Translations under genes and position numbers: made by a program
The notes under the pieces: generated by a model
The model's database searches: none
What the model was told of the DNA's origin: nothing
The model's input: the letters and a program-made list of their open reading frames with translations, nothing else
Shown: positions 36,901-49,999 of the stretch, in pieces
Layout: each line of letters opens with the position of its first letter
How positions within the stretch are numbered: position 1 is the stretch's first letter
Assembly (NCBI GenBank): GCA_032629725.1
Contig: JAFEVB010000008.1
Coordinates: 1,116,001-1,180,000, forward strand
Source of the DNA: Gremmenia infestans
Taxonomy: Eukaryota > Ascomycota > Leotiomycetes > Helotiales > Hamatocanthoscyphaceae
DNA: 64,000 nucleotides
Reading direction: 5' to 3'

Positions 36901-37137
36901 CCTCCCGGAAACTATGGATCGTATGGTCAGCCTTACGGATATGGTGGTCGTGGTGGACGAGGAGCTGACCGTGGACCGCCTGGTTATTTAAGACCTAATG
37001 AGAGCGATTCGTGGAGAGGTGGTGGTAGGGGCGGCGGCAATACCGTCTATCGAGGCAGAGGAGAATCATATCGAGGAGGTGATTCGTATCGAGGGGGAGA
37101 TTCTCACCGGAATGATTCATGGCGCGGACGCCATTGA
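34000..37137 (+). CDS. RAT1: 5'-3' exoribonuclease 2, Rat1/Xrn2
   Basis: Exons 34000-34060, 34117-36511 and 36567-37137 give 1008 residues; introns are 56 and 55 nt. The N-terminus MGVPALFRWLSQKYPKIV is the Xrn signature. Metal-binding acidic motifs appear in YLDMNGIVHPC, AIDGVAPRAKMNQQR, STVPGEGEHKIM and YGLDADLIMLGL. A CCHC zinc knuckle (CRMCGQAGHEAREC) is typical of fungal Rat1. The second conserved region includes FFVGNDFLPHLPSLEI and [21 protein letters not shown]. RGG repeats interrupt the middle, and the C-terminus is a Pro/Gly/Arg-rich tail (YGGRGGRGADRG). Rat1 degrades uncapped nuclear RNA, trims rRNA and snoRNA ends, and promotes Pol II termination with Rai1, which is not in this window. 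Confidence 0.96.
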
Positions 37138-38074
37138 ATTAGATGATTTCCAGTAAGCTCAAGCCTATCCAAAATCGAAACAGTTAGCCTCCCGTATATG
37201 CCTTTATAGCTCCATCTCTGTACACTTTGTTTTCGCGTCATGTAGAATAGTCTCAAAACCCCCACAAAAATGAAAAATATTGAAAAATTGCAAGACGATG
37301 AACAGTTGTATATTTTGTCGACCTTGTCAGCCGTGACGGAACTCGGAGATAAGTCTTACTCTTATTATGTCTCACGTCTTCTCCACAAAAAGCTGCAACT
37401 TCAAGAAGCATCGCGGGAGATAGAAAAAGCGGCACTCGTTATCATCAATTTTCCTAAATGTCTCACGGCACATTGTAAATCAGTGGGGCATTTTCTGTCT
37501 AATATAAAGGAAATTAATAAACAGTCTAGATTTTGTAATTAGCCGACCTTCTATAGGGAAGGCCGTAGAGCACTATAGGAGTCAATAGCATTGCTATGTG
37601 CTATACTACTATTTATTAATTAACAAACGCAAATATATTTCGCACTGTTCAATCCAGAGATTTTGCGTGAATTGACTAAGTTGTTTGTTGTTTACGTGGT
37701 GAAGGAAAGCATGGTAGGTATGCATGGGATGAGTTTCTTGCAGGGATCGTCAATGCATGTAACAGTAGGTCGTACAGTACGTGGGGCTCTGCGCACTTCA
37801 ACCTCCCATCTTGAAAGTCAAGACGTTGTCGCAACCACGATACCACGATACCACCTCCACCGTTTCTATACCATACCATCCACTCCATCTGCTCTTCACC
37901 CCAAGTACTACAACAGTCCTACCCCTAGTCACCCCGGGCTATGTTCAAGGTCCAAGCCGAACCAACGCAATTACGCTATCCTCAGTCGATAGGGAATATA
38001 CATGTTTGTAGCCAAAGGCACATGCCTGGATCTGTTGATTGGGTTGGCATAACGGGCAGGTCCAGTTTCCAGTC
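37138..38074. other. Intergenic with a MITE-like insertion
   Basis: These 937 bp join the RAT1 3' flank to the IRA promoter. About 230 bp in the first half is repeat copy D. The rest has no protein-like frame; a CCACGATACCACGATACCACC short direct repeat lies near 37837. Confidence 0.6.
37356..37585. repeat. Composite palindromic MITE-like element, copy D
   Basis: The core at 37422-37496 begins AGAAAAAGCGGCACTCGTTA and ends GGGGCATTTTCTGTCT, matching the other copies when read in the right orientation. Outside it, CGTCTTCTCCACAAAAAGC (about 37375-37393) and CCTTCTATAGGGAAGGCCGT (from 37546) form a weaker outer inverted pair, also seen in copy C. Left and right limits are approximate. No coding capacity. 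Confidence 0.7.
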
Positions 38075-41000
38075 ATGAATGGGGACTTGAATCTAGTGGT
38101 TACACTTGTAGACCGGCTAACAACGAGGGTATATTATCATTCAATCCGCGCTGAACACTTATAGCCCGTGTTTGTTCTCTGCTGACTGTTCCTTTCCTCC
38201 CACAGCTGCCACACCGAACCGGATCCACTTCGGGCGATTTTGCACAAGATGAGATTATTGTCCTTACCCGGTCAACTCTTGTCGGTGTCAGTGTTTCTTG
38301 CATTGGAGATGTAGTAAATGCCCTCGTGCACCTACTAGAGAACCTCTCCAAGTCGTACAACGGAATACACACCCACCCGATCCACGTCCTCCATTCCGAG
38401 TTATATATTCTTGATCTTCTAGCAGAGTCGTGCTCAACGCACTGGGATGGTGTGAATCCAAGTCCAGGCGCATCTAATGGAGATGATAGCCAGAGCTCTG
38501 ACTCGGAGCCATCGGATTCAGAGGAGGGCTTCAAGCATTCTAGCTCGTCGAGATGGCACGGCCAAAGAAGAAGGGCAACCCGAAATGCCCTACTGGCTCG
38601 GAATAAACCACCGGGGCCTTTACCAGATGGTACAGTCAAAAGATTGTTAGATGTTGTGAAGGTGTTCTCGAGGCCTATCCCCGAAGATTATGTGCTTCCA
38701 ACAAGTAGCATCTTGGACGAAGACTTCGGCTTGGAAACAGAAGTATATCCCGGACAGGACAGTGCTACTTCTACAAACGGACATCTTGGTGACACTGAAG
38801 CTTCCGAGCTACTTCTTGACAAGACTGATGCTATTGATGCGCATATCAGAAGGATTATAGAATACGTATCGTTCTCTAATTGGCCCCGAGTCCTCGAGTA
38901 TCTCAAACATAGCCTACTGCATGCGGCTCGCCCAATTGCTGGGAATGCGGTGCAAACCGTCTTTGCGCCTGAGGATGACAGGAGTGCACTAATCACATTT
39001 AAATTCATTTCCACGTTCTGGGTCGACAGTCACAAGTTAGGTATTGTTATTCAAGAGTTATGCGGCGCTTTTTTGCACTTGCGCAAATGTTTCCAAGCAA
39101 CAGTGGCGATCGTGGTACCATTGCTGATCAGCAGGTGGCTGGAGAGAAACCCTGATGAATTCATAGATCTTCATTCTATGCATAAAAGACTAGATGGCGG
39201 TATGCATAACTTCTCATTGGATACTACGATGATTGGATATACACGTGGGAAAAGTACGCCGTTGATGGGCTCACAGTCGTTCACGATTTGCCCCCAGCAA
39301 TAGTTTCCTTCTAAATTTTCTTAACACTGCTGTGGACTACTTGTCCCTTGTTACTGTTGTTGTCCTCGGAATATAATGAGTTTGTATGCTGACCCAGTAC
39401 AGGAGCGGAAACACTTTTCGACATGACGAACACGATGTTCGATGGGGGGAAAAGAAAGGCCCTCCTTTATCCCTTTCAAACATCGCTCATTTTATTACTC
39501 CCTGATGTGTTTGAAGTTGCAAGCAACATGCGAGATGTGAAGAGTAGTAGTATATCGAAGAAAGTGTCCTTCCTCGAAATGCTCAGGAAAGCCCTAAGAA
39601 ACAGGAACGAGACACCTATCTCTTGTATGACTATCGTCTTGAGAGCTGCGCGATATTTCGATCCAGATAGCGATGCAGCCATTCTAAGCTACGCTTTTGA
39701 TATCCAGGAAGAAGTTCGAGAGGCCGTATTCAGGAGAACTACTGCCGATAAAGACTCACCATACATTGACAACACTCTCATGACTGCTACCTTCGTCAGT
39801 CTAACACATATCAATTTCGAGCATTGTGTTGAAAGTCTTGCACCTCTTTGTCTTTCTTCCAACGCACCTCACAATTTCAAACTCTCCGCGATGGCTGCCT
39901 GTACTCATTTCGCAAGGCAACCAAATGCCCGAGAATACCAGCTCTTGTTTGAGAAGGTCGCAGACTTCATTCGAGTAAATCTGATAGTATGTTGTCGGTA
40001 ATTGTCAAGCTATTATGCTAATGTGTTCAAGCGTCCATCTGCAAGACCCCGAGACTCTTATCCCGTTGAGCAATACACCCTATCAAAACCACTTGAAAAC
40101 GCAAATTCAGATATTATCTTTAGCATTTTAACATTTCTGGAAGCATCGCCCCATACTCTCCGCGCCGGTACTCATGCTGGTTCTCCTGCCTGGTATCGTT
40201 TCGTCGAAGAAATATTAGACAATTTCGTCTTTTATCTGGTCTCAGACGACGATCGTATCAGAAGAATGGCATGTACGGTTGCTCGCAAGCTTCTGATAAG
40301 TGGCGCTAGCACCAATGAATATCGAAGTGAAAATCTTGATATTCAAGCTTATAGGCATATCTTCTGGAAGTCAACGTAAGTCCCAGGTGTTGATTCGAAG
40401 TAATGCGTTATGTGACAATATTTCAAACTCAACCCTTTATTGCATTGCAATAAGGGTTGGTTTTTTCCCATCGTCTTGTAACCCCCCTACAGTCTCTTGT
40501 CTCACGTGTGGAGCCCGAATCTTTTTGTTCTGCCATGCCGATATTGGGTGGCTGAAGATGACAGTATTTCCTTGAAAACCTTGCCGTATATAGGAGTCTT
40601 CAGCTAACAAGTTTCCTAGATCCACTGTTCTCCTAGCCCTTTGCGAAAAGCTCCTTAAAGATTGCGATGATAAACACTCTTCACTCAAATTTATTCATGA
40701 TTATCTAGAGTCGCGGCTACTCCTGCTAAGAGACTTCAAGGTCTGTCGTCAACTCCTACTTTGCTTGTTTTACCTCGGCTCCAATCATGAATCACAAAGT
40801 CAGGAAGTAGGAATTAAGAGCTAACATCGCTTTCAGGAATTGACTGACTTAGACGAAGACTACCCTGAAAGGGTCACGGCTTGTTCAAAAATAGGAACTT
40901 TATTGATGGTATCTATGTGCTCGACTGATCTTTCAACTTGCCAGCTAGTCACTAGATGCATTAGTCTATTCTGTGAAGAGGCGCAGCTTGTAAAAGAATC

Positions 41001-44000
41001 AACCTCGGGCAAAACACTGACACCTACTATGCGAAATTTTGAGGTATGCTTAGAGATATCGTCGCGGAATTTTCGTTTTACTGGCTTAGTCGCTTTTCAA
41101 AAACGAGCCCGGGGTTATTTAAGACAACTGCAGTATCCCTCACCTAGCATTGTCGCCGCATGGGAGATCGTCTTTGATGCCTGGTTGAAATTATCAAAAC
41201 AAATATTTTCCAGCTCCGCGGAGCCCACTGAAGAGAAGACTCTTGTAGAGTGGCGTAACTATTCCGGATTCCTTGCATCTGTTGGAGGAATATGCGTCTC
41301 AGACCGGACTCCGGCACCAGAGGACTCCCAGCTGGCTGGTTTACGATGTATTGACAAAGTCTCGCCGGAAAACTCCGATGATACACTCTTGACGATATAC
41401 TTGAAACAAAGTGTTCAACTGCTCGCCAGCAACAACGTAAGGATACGAGAAGCAACAAGGGAAACACTTTCCACCGAATTAGCGTCGGCACTGTACTTGC
41501 CCTTGTTTGAGACCCTGGAAGCGGAGCTTGAAGTGTTGTTTGACAGTCCACGAACTAACACGTCGCTCTCGATTGAGGCACGCGTCATATTTGCTGAGCA
41601 GGCCTCTGCTTTGCTTAAAAGCACTGTGGACAAACTAGGCGGGCCTGTTGATGCTGGGGCTTCTTTGTCTATTGATGTTGGCGCACTCACGCTCAATTTC
41701 GCCAAATTCTTAGATGAGCTGATGGAAAATGCGAGCATCATACGGGTCAAGATCAAAATATGTCAACTGTGCGAGACAGTCACACAGAAGAAGGAGCTTC
41801 TAAATCTAAGGCACGATGTGCGTATCCGGAATCAATTACTGGAAATAGTGTTTAGCTGGATAGCTCGCCCTGGTACGCCAAATGATGCTATCCATGCCGC
41901 TGGGGCTAGAGCGGATGAAATTCTCCGGCTTCAAAAAGACCTCGACCGAGCGTGTCTTAAAGCTTTAGCAGATCTGACTTATCGACTCCCTTTGCAACCG
42001 GCTGAGGGTCAAACCGATGCGGATACAAGCGACCTAAAGTCACAAATGTTCCATACGTACTTTAATCGTTTTCTCTCCTTGTTGAACTATGAGTCCACAG
42101 ATCTTGGACGTAATGGAGTACGATCGATAACCACTGCCAACGACGAATCCTTGACCACTCCCGAACTTGCCATCACTGCTCTTTCCAACCTTTTGTGTGC
42201 GAACATCGATGTTGGCCTGAAACATTCCCTGGGCATTGGCTACCATGAAGATCTTGACATTAGGACAGCTTTTGTCAAGGTCCTCTGCAATATCCTAATA
42301 CAAGGCGCCGAGTTCAACAACTTGTCCGATGTAGCCGTGAATGAGAAGTATGACGAGCTGCTTGAGGTGAGTACCACTGAAGCAAGTTCTCAGCGTCCAC
42401 TAAAAATCTCAGTTGCTCATTAATGATATGGATTTGACGATTGCTCTTTGCGATGCATGTCCCAGTACCGAAGTCGATGAAATGACAATCTCTTTGCTCA
42501 ATATATTCGACTCGAGGGGCCTCGGTTTTGTTTTACTCGAAGCACTCATTGAGCATGAGGTTGATGAAACCGGTACAGCTCGCCGATTAATATCAGATAT
42601 CATTTGACTAACAAGTTTCTAGAAAGCGAAGCCGAACTTCTCCGGAGAAACTGTGTGGCGACGAAGATGCTGTCTGTCTATGCCAAGTGGAAAGGCGCAG
42701 CCTACCTTAAAGCAACACTACAGAAGGTACTTGAACGGCTTGTTCATACATCTAAGGATCTCGACCTGGAACTTGATCCTGCTCGAACAGCTTCTGTTGA
42801 AGAGCTGCAAAAGAACGCGCTTCAGCTTCGTGTTGTTACTAAGGTCTTTATTGACGACATCTGCAATTCCGCAGTGCATATTCCGGTATCGTTCAGGAGA
42901 ATATGTAGCATTGTAAGTTATGAATGGACAACAATGGCTCACAACGTACTAAAACCTGTCCCAGATATCCAGTGCGGTCATGAAGAGGTTTCCAGAAGCC
43001 AAGTTCACCGCAGTGGGAGCCTTCATATTCCTACGATTCTTCTGTCCAGCCATCGTTGCTCCCGATGTAGAGGGCTTGATAAGTTCGCCACCTTCCAAAG
43101 AGATGCGGCGTGGGCTCTTGCTCATAGCCAAAGTTGTACAAAATTTGGCCAACAACGTTTTGTTCGGAGCAAAAGAGCCGTATATGTTCCCTCTAAATGA
43201 TTTCTTAACGCAGAATATATACCGTGTCACCACATTTCTACGAGAGATATCTGTTCGTTACCGCCAGTCCTTTCAATCAGATATAATATCTAACCAAATC
43301 AGGTACCTCCAGACGTTGTAGATCCTGCCATTGACTCGGAGTCTTTTGATTTTGGTTCTTGTGTTGCGCTTCATAGATTCTTGTACGATCATTGGGATCA
43401 TGTGCGGCAGAAGATAGTCTTTCACGAGAGGAAGGGGGCATTTATTACAACTTTGGACGTTGGCACAGACCAAATTCCTATATTGGATTCGCTTCGGAAA
43501 CTCATTTCAAACTTGGGCCCTCCTCCCATGGATGTCTCATGGAACAGGCCTGCAACCTCACAAAATAGTCCGCCGTTATACTCTCGCTTCCAACACTTCA
43601 TGCTCCGAAACGCCGGCAGGAATACAGAATCGCTGGCTTCCACCCGGTCCATATACGATGGCGGGGAAAGTAAGGTAAGTTCAAATGGGCATTCGTTCTT
43701 GCTTGTGTTTTCCTAATTGCGATTTAGGATGGTCTCCCGATGATTTGTATTATACTTCGAAATATTGATACCGAAGCTGAGGACTACGAGCTCCTTTTAT
43801 TCGGCTATCTGAAAGTACGTTACTCCTTAAGCCTTGACTAAACCTGAGCATTTCCTGATTTTCATAGATTGCGAGCCGCATGTGGCACCGGCCTTTTGGT
43901 ATACTTATAGATGCAACATGTTACAACGGTCAGAACGAACCTCAAGATGCATTATTTCGAAAGCTAGACCTTTTGACGCCTTCCGAGCTATCGAGGCAGC

Positions 44001-47000
44001 TACAGAAAGTGTTCGTGTACAATATGAACAGTGCATTCCGGTAAGTTTACTTAGGCTGGATGGGAATCCCGATGCTAATTTGATTATCAGTAAATGTTTT
44101 CGTCGCATCTTACGACTAGCAGCAAAAAGCGAAATTAGTGCTTTCCACCCGACGAAAGTAGATTATTATATGATTGGGAGCCTTCAAGACTTACAAGCCC
44201 ACTTCCATCTCAGTCAATTGCACTTGCCAAAAGAAACAATCAGCGTTGTGACAGACACCAGATTTGTCTTTCAGCCCATTACCAGGCTGTCCAAAACAAA
44301 AGGTAAGGTTGAAGTGGTGATTAAAGTAGGGAGCCAGTTCATCCAGGTCACTTCTACTAAGAAACAGGAGGTTGTTCCTGGCTTGAGGATGAGCGCCACC
44401 GTCAATGACATTTTTCGTCTCTCTGAAGTAGACGAAGCTCCGACCTCGATACAGACCGAAGATGATACAGCTTTTGGTCTACGTACGGAAAATGGCAAGA
44501 TCGTGATGTACTTCACGAGTCCAAGGAAAGTAGATATTCTTCAAGCGATTCGTGGGGCAAAAGCCAAATATGGCAAAGAATTGAGGACGCTCAAGTCTTT
44601 CGAAAGGCTTGTTCGACCACAAGATGTGCCTGGAACTCTTCTGAATATCGCCTTGACCAACATGGCGAGCTCCGATCCAGTCCTTCGGCTAGCTTCTTAC
44701 AACCTACTTTGTGCACTTTGCCGGGCTTTCAAATTTGCGACCGATTCAAAGTTTCTAGGTGCAAAGGGTGTGTAAACTATTCCTTGTAATTTTGGTACTG
44801 AAAGCTAACTTGCCTAGAACTTTGTGTTCCGTTGCACCCCTCCCGTTTCATCGTCGACATAAGTCAGCAACTTGCACAGTCTGAACCACAGCTCACAGCG
44901 GATTTTCTTAATGAGTTTTTTGTAGGATGGGAAAGCTTTCCATATTCACAGCGCCCATTGAGTCTTGCATACATGGCTCCGTGGTTGCCAGGCCTTCGCA
45001 CGAGTTTGATTTCAACAGATGCTGATAGTGACAAAGCCAGAGAGAAAGTTGCCGCAATCTTCAGAAAGCTCATCGACGTCGCCATATCAGATATTGTTCT
45101 CAGTACAACCCTCGAGCAAAGTGTTTGGCCGGTCATCTGTCGCGACGAGATCTATACCGACATATTCCTGGAAGAGGTTTCCAAAGCCGCTCTCACATTC
45201 GGCCTCGATGACGAGCGAACCGAAATTTTAGGCTCCGTCGTCGCTTCCTTGGGGACGATTACTATTCGAGGCAAGCTGCTTTCACGTCTCCGGAAGGCGC
45301 TCAATAGGACTTCTCTACGCCCGAGCAGGCACCTGCCGGATAACACTGTATGGAACGAGATTTGTGTGCTGCTTCGACTGTGCCTCTCGGCCTCATTTGA
45401 TAGCGGAATTCAGTCTCAGCTATACTTGCCAGAACTCTTTCATCTCGTTACTATGCTCGCCAACACTGGCTCAACAGACGTCAGGCTCATGGTCCATCGA
45501 CTGCTTGTTAATACTTTTCATGCTATCTGCACGATATTCCCTCTCGAAGAAAATAAACATGCGAGGCTGAAAGTTCTACTCTTGTCACTCTCCGAACCGC
45601 GAAATGATTCGTTATTCAACCTATCTATTCGAGAAGGCGCCTCAACCTCGTCTTCTCAAGACTCCGGTATTCCAGCATTGAATGCTACAGAATCTCTAGC
45701 CATTCTACTATCAGAAGTCAGTACTATTGCCGCAACTACTGTCGACATGTCCAATGCATGGCGCTCCAGGTGGATGAGTTTGGTCGCTAGCACTGCTTTC
45801 CAAAGTAATCCCGCAATCCAACCACGTGCCTTCACAGTCATGGGGTGCCTAGCCCGAGAAGATGTGGATGACGATCTTCTTTACCAAGTTCTTGTTGCTC
45901 TCAGGAACAGCATGACTCGTTTCATGGACGAGGGCGACAGTGAGATGCTCATTGCAATTGTCACGTCCCTAACCAAGTTGATGGACAAATTACCCCCAGC
46001 TTCTCGATACGGCATGCAACTCTTCTGGCTTGCGCTATCGCTTGTTAGACTCGTTCCGCTTCCGCTTTTCAACTGTACTGCTTTATTTCTGGACGCAGTT
46101 GTGAGCAATCTTGCAAAGTCTGGTGATTTCAAAGATGGCCAAATGGTTACAACACTATTGCAGGGCCGATTGCCTCTCGAAGATGCGGCTTTACAACTTG
46201 ACGAGATCTACGGAATTCACTTCAACTTTGAAAACTTCCACTTCGCCGTTCTGGCATGTTTGGTCAAAGGTCTCACCGATCCGACCACAAGAGCTACGGC
46301 TATTCGTGTCTTCACCACTTTCCTTGAAATTACAAATGCCAATACCCTATCTGGAATAAAATTTCCTCGGGACCTTACCTGCGTGCCTTATTTAGCGATT
46401 CTTATCGGTAGAGCCATGACTCCTCATGAGATCAATAGTAATGTCTGGGTTTCTGGCTGGGCACATCTAGAGGAGAAAGTGACGCCTGAAGAAGTTTACA
46501 GTATGATCGAGTCCGGATCGATCAAGGACAAGGAGCTTCTACTCAACCTGGTAATTTCAATTATAGACTTCCGATACCTCGAAGATTCGATCCAGAATCG
46601 TGGCTTGTTGTGGATCAATAGGGTCGCTGTCAAGCGACCTAATATAGTGCTTCATCTGTAAGTCATATCCTCGATGTGCCCCCAAAAAGGACCAATGCTG
46701 AGATTGTAGATGTGCGCCGGTCATTCGCATTTTAGACGAAGTACTCATGTCATGCCAGAATCCGGTCACTCTTGAATCTGCGCATCAGTTAATGCGGACA
46801 ATGACATCCAGCCCCAGGTTTTCGGACGCAATGGATACTGCGGAAATGCTGGAAGACGTCCTCGATGGCATCGGTTTCGGCGGCTTATGGCGCTCTTCTT
46901 CATTTCATAGCCAGAACGAGCACGAAAGGCAATGCACTGCTCTCACAGACAAGCTCATTGAGGTAAGCTCTTGCACTGAAGCTCTCTGGGATCCAGACTA

Positions 47001-47030
47001 ACATGTTCATCACAGCTTATTGTCGCGTAA
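38075..47030 (+). CDS. Ras GTPase-activating protein, Ira/neurofibromin family
   Basis: Sixteen exons: 38075-38128, 38206-39199, 39403-39986, 40032-40375, 40620-40740, 40837-42366, 42413-42572, 42623-42912, 42965-43252, 43303-43674, 43728-43814, 43868-44040, 44091-44767, 44818-46657, 46710-46962 and 47016-47030, giving 2593 residues. The first exon gives MNGDLNLVVTLVDRLTTR, joined to LPHRTGS. The RasGAP domain (about 1200-1460) has the arginine-finger loop ELLRRNCVATKML (Arg near 1270) and FIFLRFFCPAIVAPD. A Sec14/CRAL-TRIO-like lipid-binding part (MWHRPFGILIDATCYNGQ, then YYMIGSLQDLQAHFHLSQ) and a PH-like module follow, as in neurofibromin. The protein speeds GTP hydrolysis by Ras and so lowers cAMP/MAPK signalling. 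HEAT-like helices fill the rest. The last exon encodes only LIVA and a stop. Confidence 0.94.
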
Positions 47031-48073
47031 AAGTTCTCAGAAGAGGCAGACGACCAGACCAGTATGGTTTTGTCATCCGGATACTGCATATTATTATGTT
47101 TGACGATGTATGATAACATTCTGAACTCATGAATTACGACAACAAAAGCGGGCGATATTTTTGGGTGGGTTTCTTTTGGATATATCGATACCCTTCTCAT
47201 AGACGTTGTTTTTCTACAAAAGTGACATCTTATCTTGAAAAGCGAATACAATTTTGTTGTTATTGGTTGCATCGCGCTTGCTTCGTTCTGCTATAGTAGT
47301 GATTGTTTCATGTTGTGTTGTATTTTCTTGTGATGCTAAACTCCGATGGCAGGTACAATCTACGATCTCGATGCTCCCATTGGTGTAATCATGTATAACA
47401 AACGTTCTAATACTCGTGGGGGAGCTGTCTCAGGAAGAACCAAACGGCGAGGATTTTCCAGTATTCATAGCTTAAAGCACATTGCGAGATCGCAAGGAAT
47501 ATCAAGTCGAATTACGGAGGTGAGAGCGCTTTTCAAAGGGGTAGTCGTTGGTGTTTGCTAGTTTTCTTCTGTTGAGCACAAGAAAGGGACGACCAAAAAC
47601 ACTTAGCCTAAGGAGAGTAGTGAAATGGGAAGGAGTAGAGTGTTAGATAAGTCAATTAAGGCTAATCAATCTACATCTACACAAAGACTATGTCTTCCTT
47701 CCATTCATCCCAAAAAGAAATGTGGGTATCTTATATTTCCATCCTATCCATGCATGTAAACCCATACGCCAACCATAAAAAGGTGTCCCAAGTCCCTCAC
47801 CCAACAGATATATACACGGACTTGATTTTCAATTCGACCCAGTATTTGAGTGCCTCTACTCCAATGAATTCAGACTATTCGACGCCTTGGATGATTGAAC
47901 GTCAACCCCATTTTGATTTCTCCGATAAATTGGATCAATGAACGAACGTCCGACCACGAGTTTAGGTTCGGTGCGTCGTGCAGTCGTAAGTCGTAGTAGG
48001 ATGCTGCCCCCCACCGCATACTTGCATACTTGCATCCTCAAGAATCAGATGTAGGATAGGCTTGCCGAGCATC
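47031..48073. other. Convergent 3' region, no gene supported
   Basis: This 1.04 kb between convergent genes holds short ATG frames near 47349 and 47690, neither protein-like enough to call. AT-rich 3' UTR sequence is likely at both ends. Confidence 0.5.
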
Positions 48074-49999
48074 TCAAGGAAATGCGAGTAATTCCTGGGA
48101 GCATCCAGCAAACTCATCACCATAATCCGACGCATTTGACTTGACACGCGACAAAGTCCTCTTTGCCGCCCTCAAAGGTTTCTCCTTTTGTACTATATGG
48201 GAAGCTGCTGCGAGGGTCTTGCTTTCGTGAAGCGCAGCATGTAGCAAATCGTCCTCCTTTTCCTGAAAAAAACGTGGTTTCTCTCGCAAGGGTTCGGGAC
48301 ACGGAGGTAATATAATCTCTTCCCGTTTTGGAGGAGCTCGACTAGGCGTTGTAAGTTCCTCCAAATCCTCTGCCGAAAGGCTGATGATATCTTGCGTGGA
48401 GAACATGTCGGCAAAGGCATCATCAGGAGCTGGTTTGCTGGGACTTATTTCCCTGGAAACTTGCGTGTTCGAGGGTATGTCGTCAGCATCTTCGAGGATT
48501 TCGCGTAATTGTTGACTCGGACTTGGGTAGAAGCTGTCAATGTTATCCTCCAAAAATGCTTGCGTCGCTGATGGTGGGATATTGGCAGGTGTTGCAGGAT
48601 ATTTCTTGGCAGCGGATTGAATAGTCAGCTGTTTTTTGTCGGGGGAAGGTGCAGTTGATATGGCCTTTTTAGCCTTCAAGGGGATCGAGGGGGGTGGCAT
48701 ATTGACCGGACATTCTTTCAAGGGTGGCCTGTGTAAAGGCGCTACTTTTGATGGCGTTTGTCCCCCCTGTTTTTCCAATGTCTTTTTATAATTTGGCTGG
48801 TTGGATGATATTTGATTGCTAACTGACCCGCCTGGTGTAGGCTTAAAAGGAGAAAGCACGGGAGTTGAATGCTTTTGGGCAGACTTGAATCTTGCATCCG
48901 CTACTTCTGATATTAGTAAGGAGGTAGCTGCCATATGTGCAGGCTCCTGAGAAGTGACACCAGGAAATTCCCCACTTGACGCCGATACAGGCACGGCTTG
49001 CGACGTGTTTCCGGTCGGCAGTTCGCGCCGAGTTTCAAGATTAGGGGTATGGGTCTTCAAAATAGCTAGATCTGCTTTAATAGATGGAGTCGCAGAGTCA
49101 AGGTCTCGTTCCAGGCTATCACATTGTGATAACGAGGGGAATCCTCCAAAGTCGATGTCCGATAGCTCCTTTTTCAAGGGTGCAGGTTTTGAAATATCCT
49201 TACCCTGCTTCGTAGCCACTGTAGCTCTAGTATTCTTCTCTGATGTGACTGATTTCAATAAGGAGGGTTTTCGAAAGTTGGGAGCCAACGGCCAAGGTCT
49301 GTTCGGAAATGGAGGTTTAGGGGAAATATTTTCCTCTTTTATTGAGACTGAAGAGCTGTCAAGCCTTTCGAGAATATCGGTTTCTGATAGAGCAGGAAAC
49401 TCTCCAAATTCATCATCGGAATCATCGTCGACAGCTATCCGTTTCGCAGGAGATACACCACCCAGTACACCATCTATGACTCCATCCGAGTCTTCGGTGA
49501 TATCATCAAGCTCCTCCCAGTTCCTCTTACTCCCGCTCCTCACGAATCTCGATATTCTTTGCTGGCTGGAACGCACGTATTTGCTGGGTTCGGGAAGTCC
49601 CATCTTCCTCCTGGTCTCTTTTTCTGCCTGGGCCTGCGCAGCCTTCTTCTCTCGAGCAGCCTTGGCTTTCGCAGCATTCTTTTCCTTTTCATACTCCTTC
49701 TTCTGTTGCGCTAGCTCCGCCGCATCGGCCAGTCGTTGTTCTGCTCGAGTCATTCGTGTTCCCCCTCGGTTTGATTTCTGGTAAGCCCTTTTGGCAGCCT
49801 TGCTTGTCATGGGGGGTTTCGGCCCAGATGAATTGGCTAAAGTCGTCGGCACCAGCTCAAAGGTGCGTTGCCGTCCCGCCATGGCTTCACCTGGGCGAGA
49901 CTGAAGTCGCAGGATTGGCGTAGGGGGTGTGGGGGTGGGAGATAGTGTTGGAGATGTAGAAGGACCAGAAAATGTCGTTGTCGCTTGTAGGCCTCTCAT
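48074..49999 (-). CDS. Hypothetical coiled-coil protein with internal repeat
   Basis: A single minus-strand exon gives 641 residues from the ATG at 49999; a second ATG at 49882, in a stronger context (GAAGCC before ATG), would give 602 and drop a Ser/Thr/Pro-rich stretch. From MTSKAAKRAYQKSNRGG a highly charged helix of about 60 residues (Ala/Lys/Glu/Gln) follows, probably a coiled coil, ending in LPEPSKYVRSSQQRISRFVR. Two related acidic segments, FGEFPALSETDILERLDSS and FGGFPSLSQCDSLERDLDS, lie about 75 residues apart. The middle is Pro/Ser/Lys-rich, and the C-terminal part has DIISLSAEDLEELTTP and KPRFFQEKEDDLLHAALHES. I do not recognise a family. Composition suggests a nuclear protein. Confidence 0.75.
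   Translation of the reverse strand: MRGLQATTTFSGPSTSPTLSPTPTPPTPILRLQSRPGEAMAGRQRTFELVPTTLANSSGPKPPMTSKAAKRAYQKSNRGGTRMTRAEQRLADAAELAQQKKEYEKEKNAAKAKAAREKKAAQAQAEKETRRKMGLPEPSKYVRSSQQRISRFVRSGSKRNWEELDDITEDSDGVIDGVLGGVSPAKRIAVDDDSDDEFGEFPALSETDILERLDSSSVSIKEENISPKPPFPNRPWPLAPNFRKPSLLKSVTSEKNTRATVATKQGKDISKPAPLKKELSDIDFGGFPSLSQCDSLERDLDSATPSIKADLAILKTHTPNLETRRELPTGNTSQAVPVSASSGEFPGVTSQEPAHMAATSLLISEVADARFKSAQKHSTPVLSPFKPTPGGSVSNQISSNQPNYKKTLEKQGGQTPSKVAPLHRPPLKECPVNMPPPSIPLKAKKAISTAPSPDKKQLTIQSAAKKYPATPANIPPSATQAFLEDNIDSFYPSPSQQLREILEDADDIPSNTQVSREISPSKPAPDDAFADMFSTQDIISLSAEDLEELTTPSRAPPKREEIILPPCPEPLREKPRFFQEKEDDLLHAALHESKTLAAASHIVQKEKPLRAAKRTLSRVKSNASDYGDEFAGCSQELLAFP

Noticed and set aside
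48954..49784. 276-codon plus-strand frame
   Set aside because: Antisense of the coiled-coil gene; Ser-rich because of the codon bias of the true strand.
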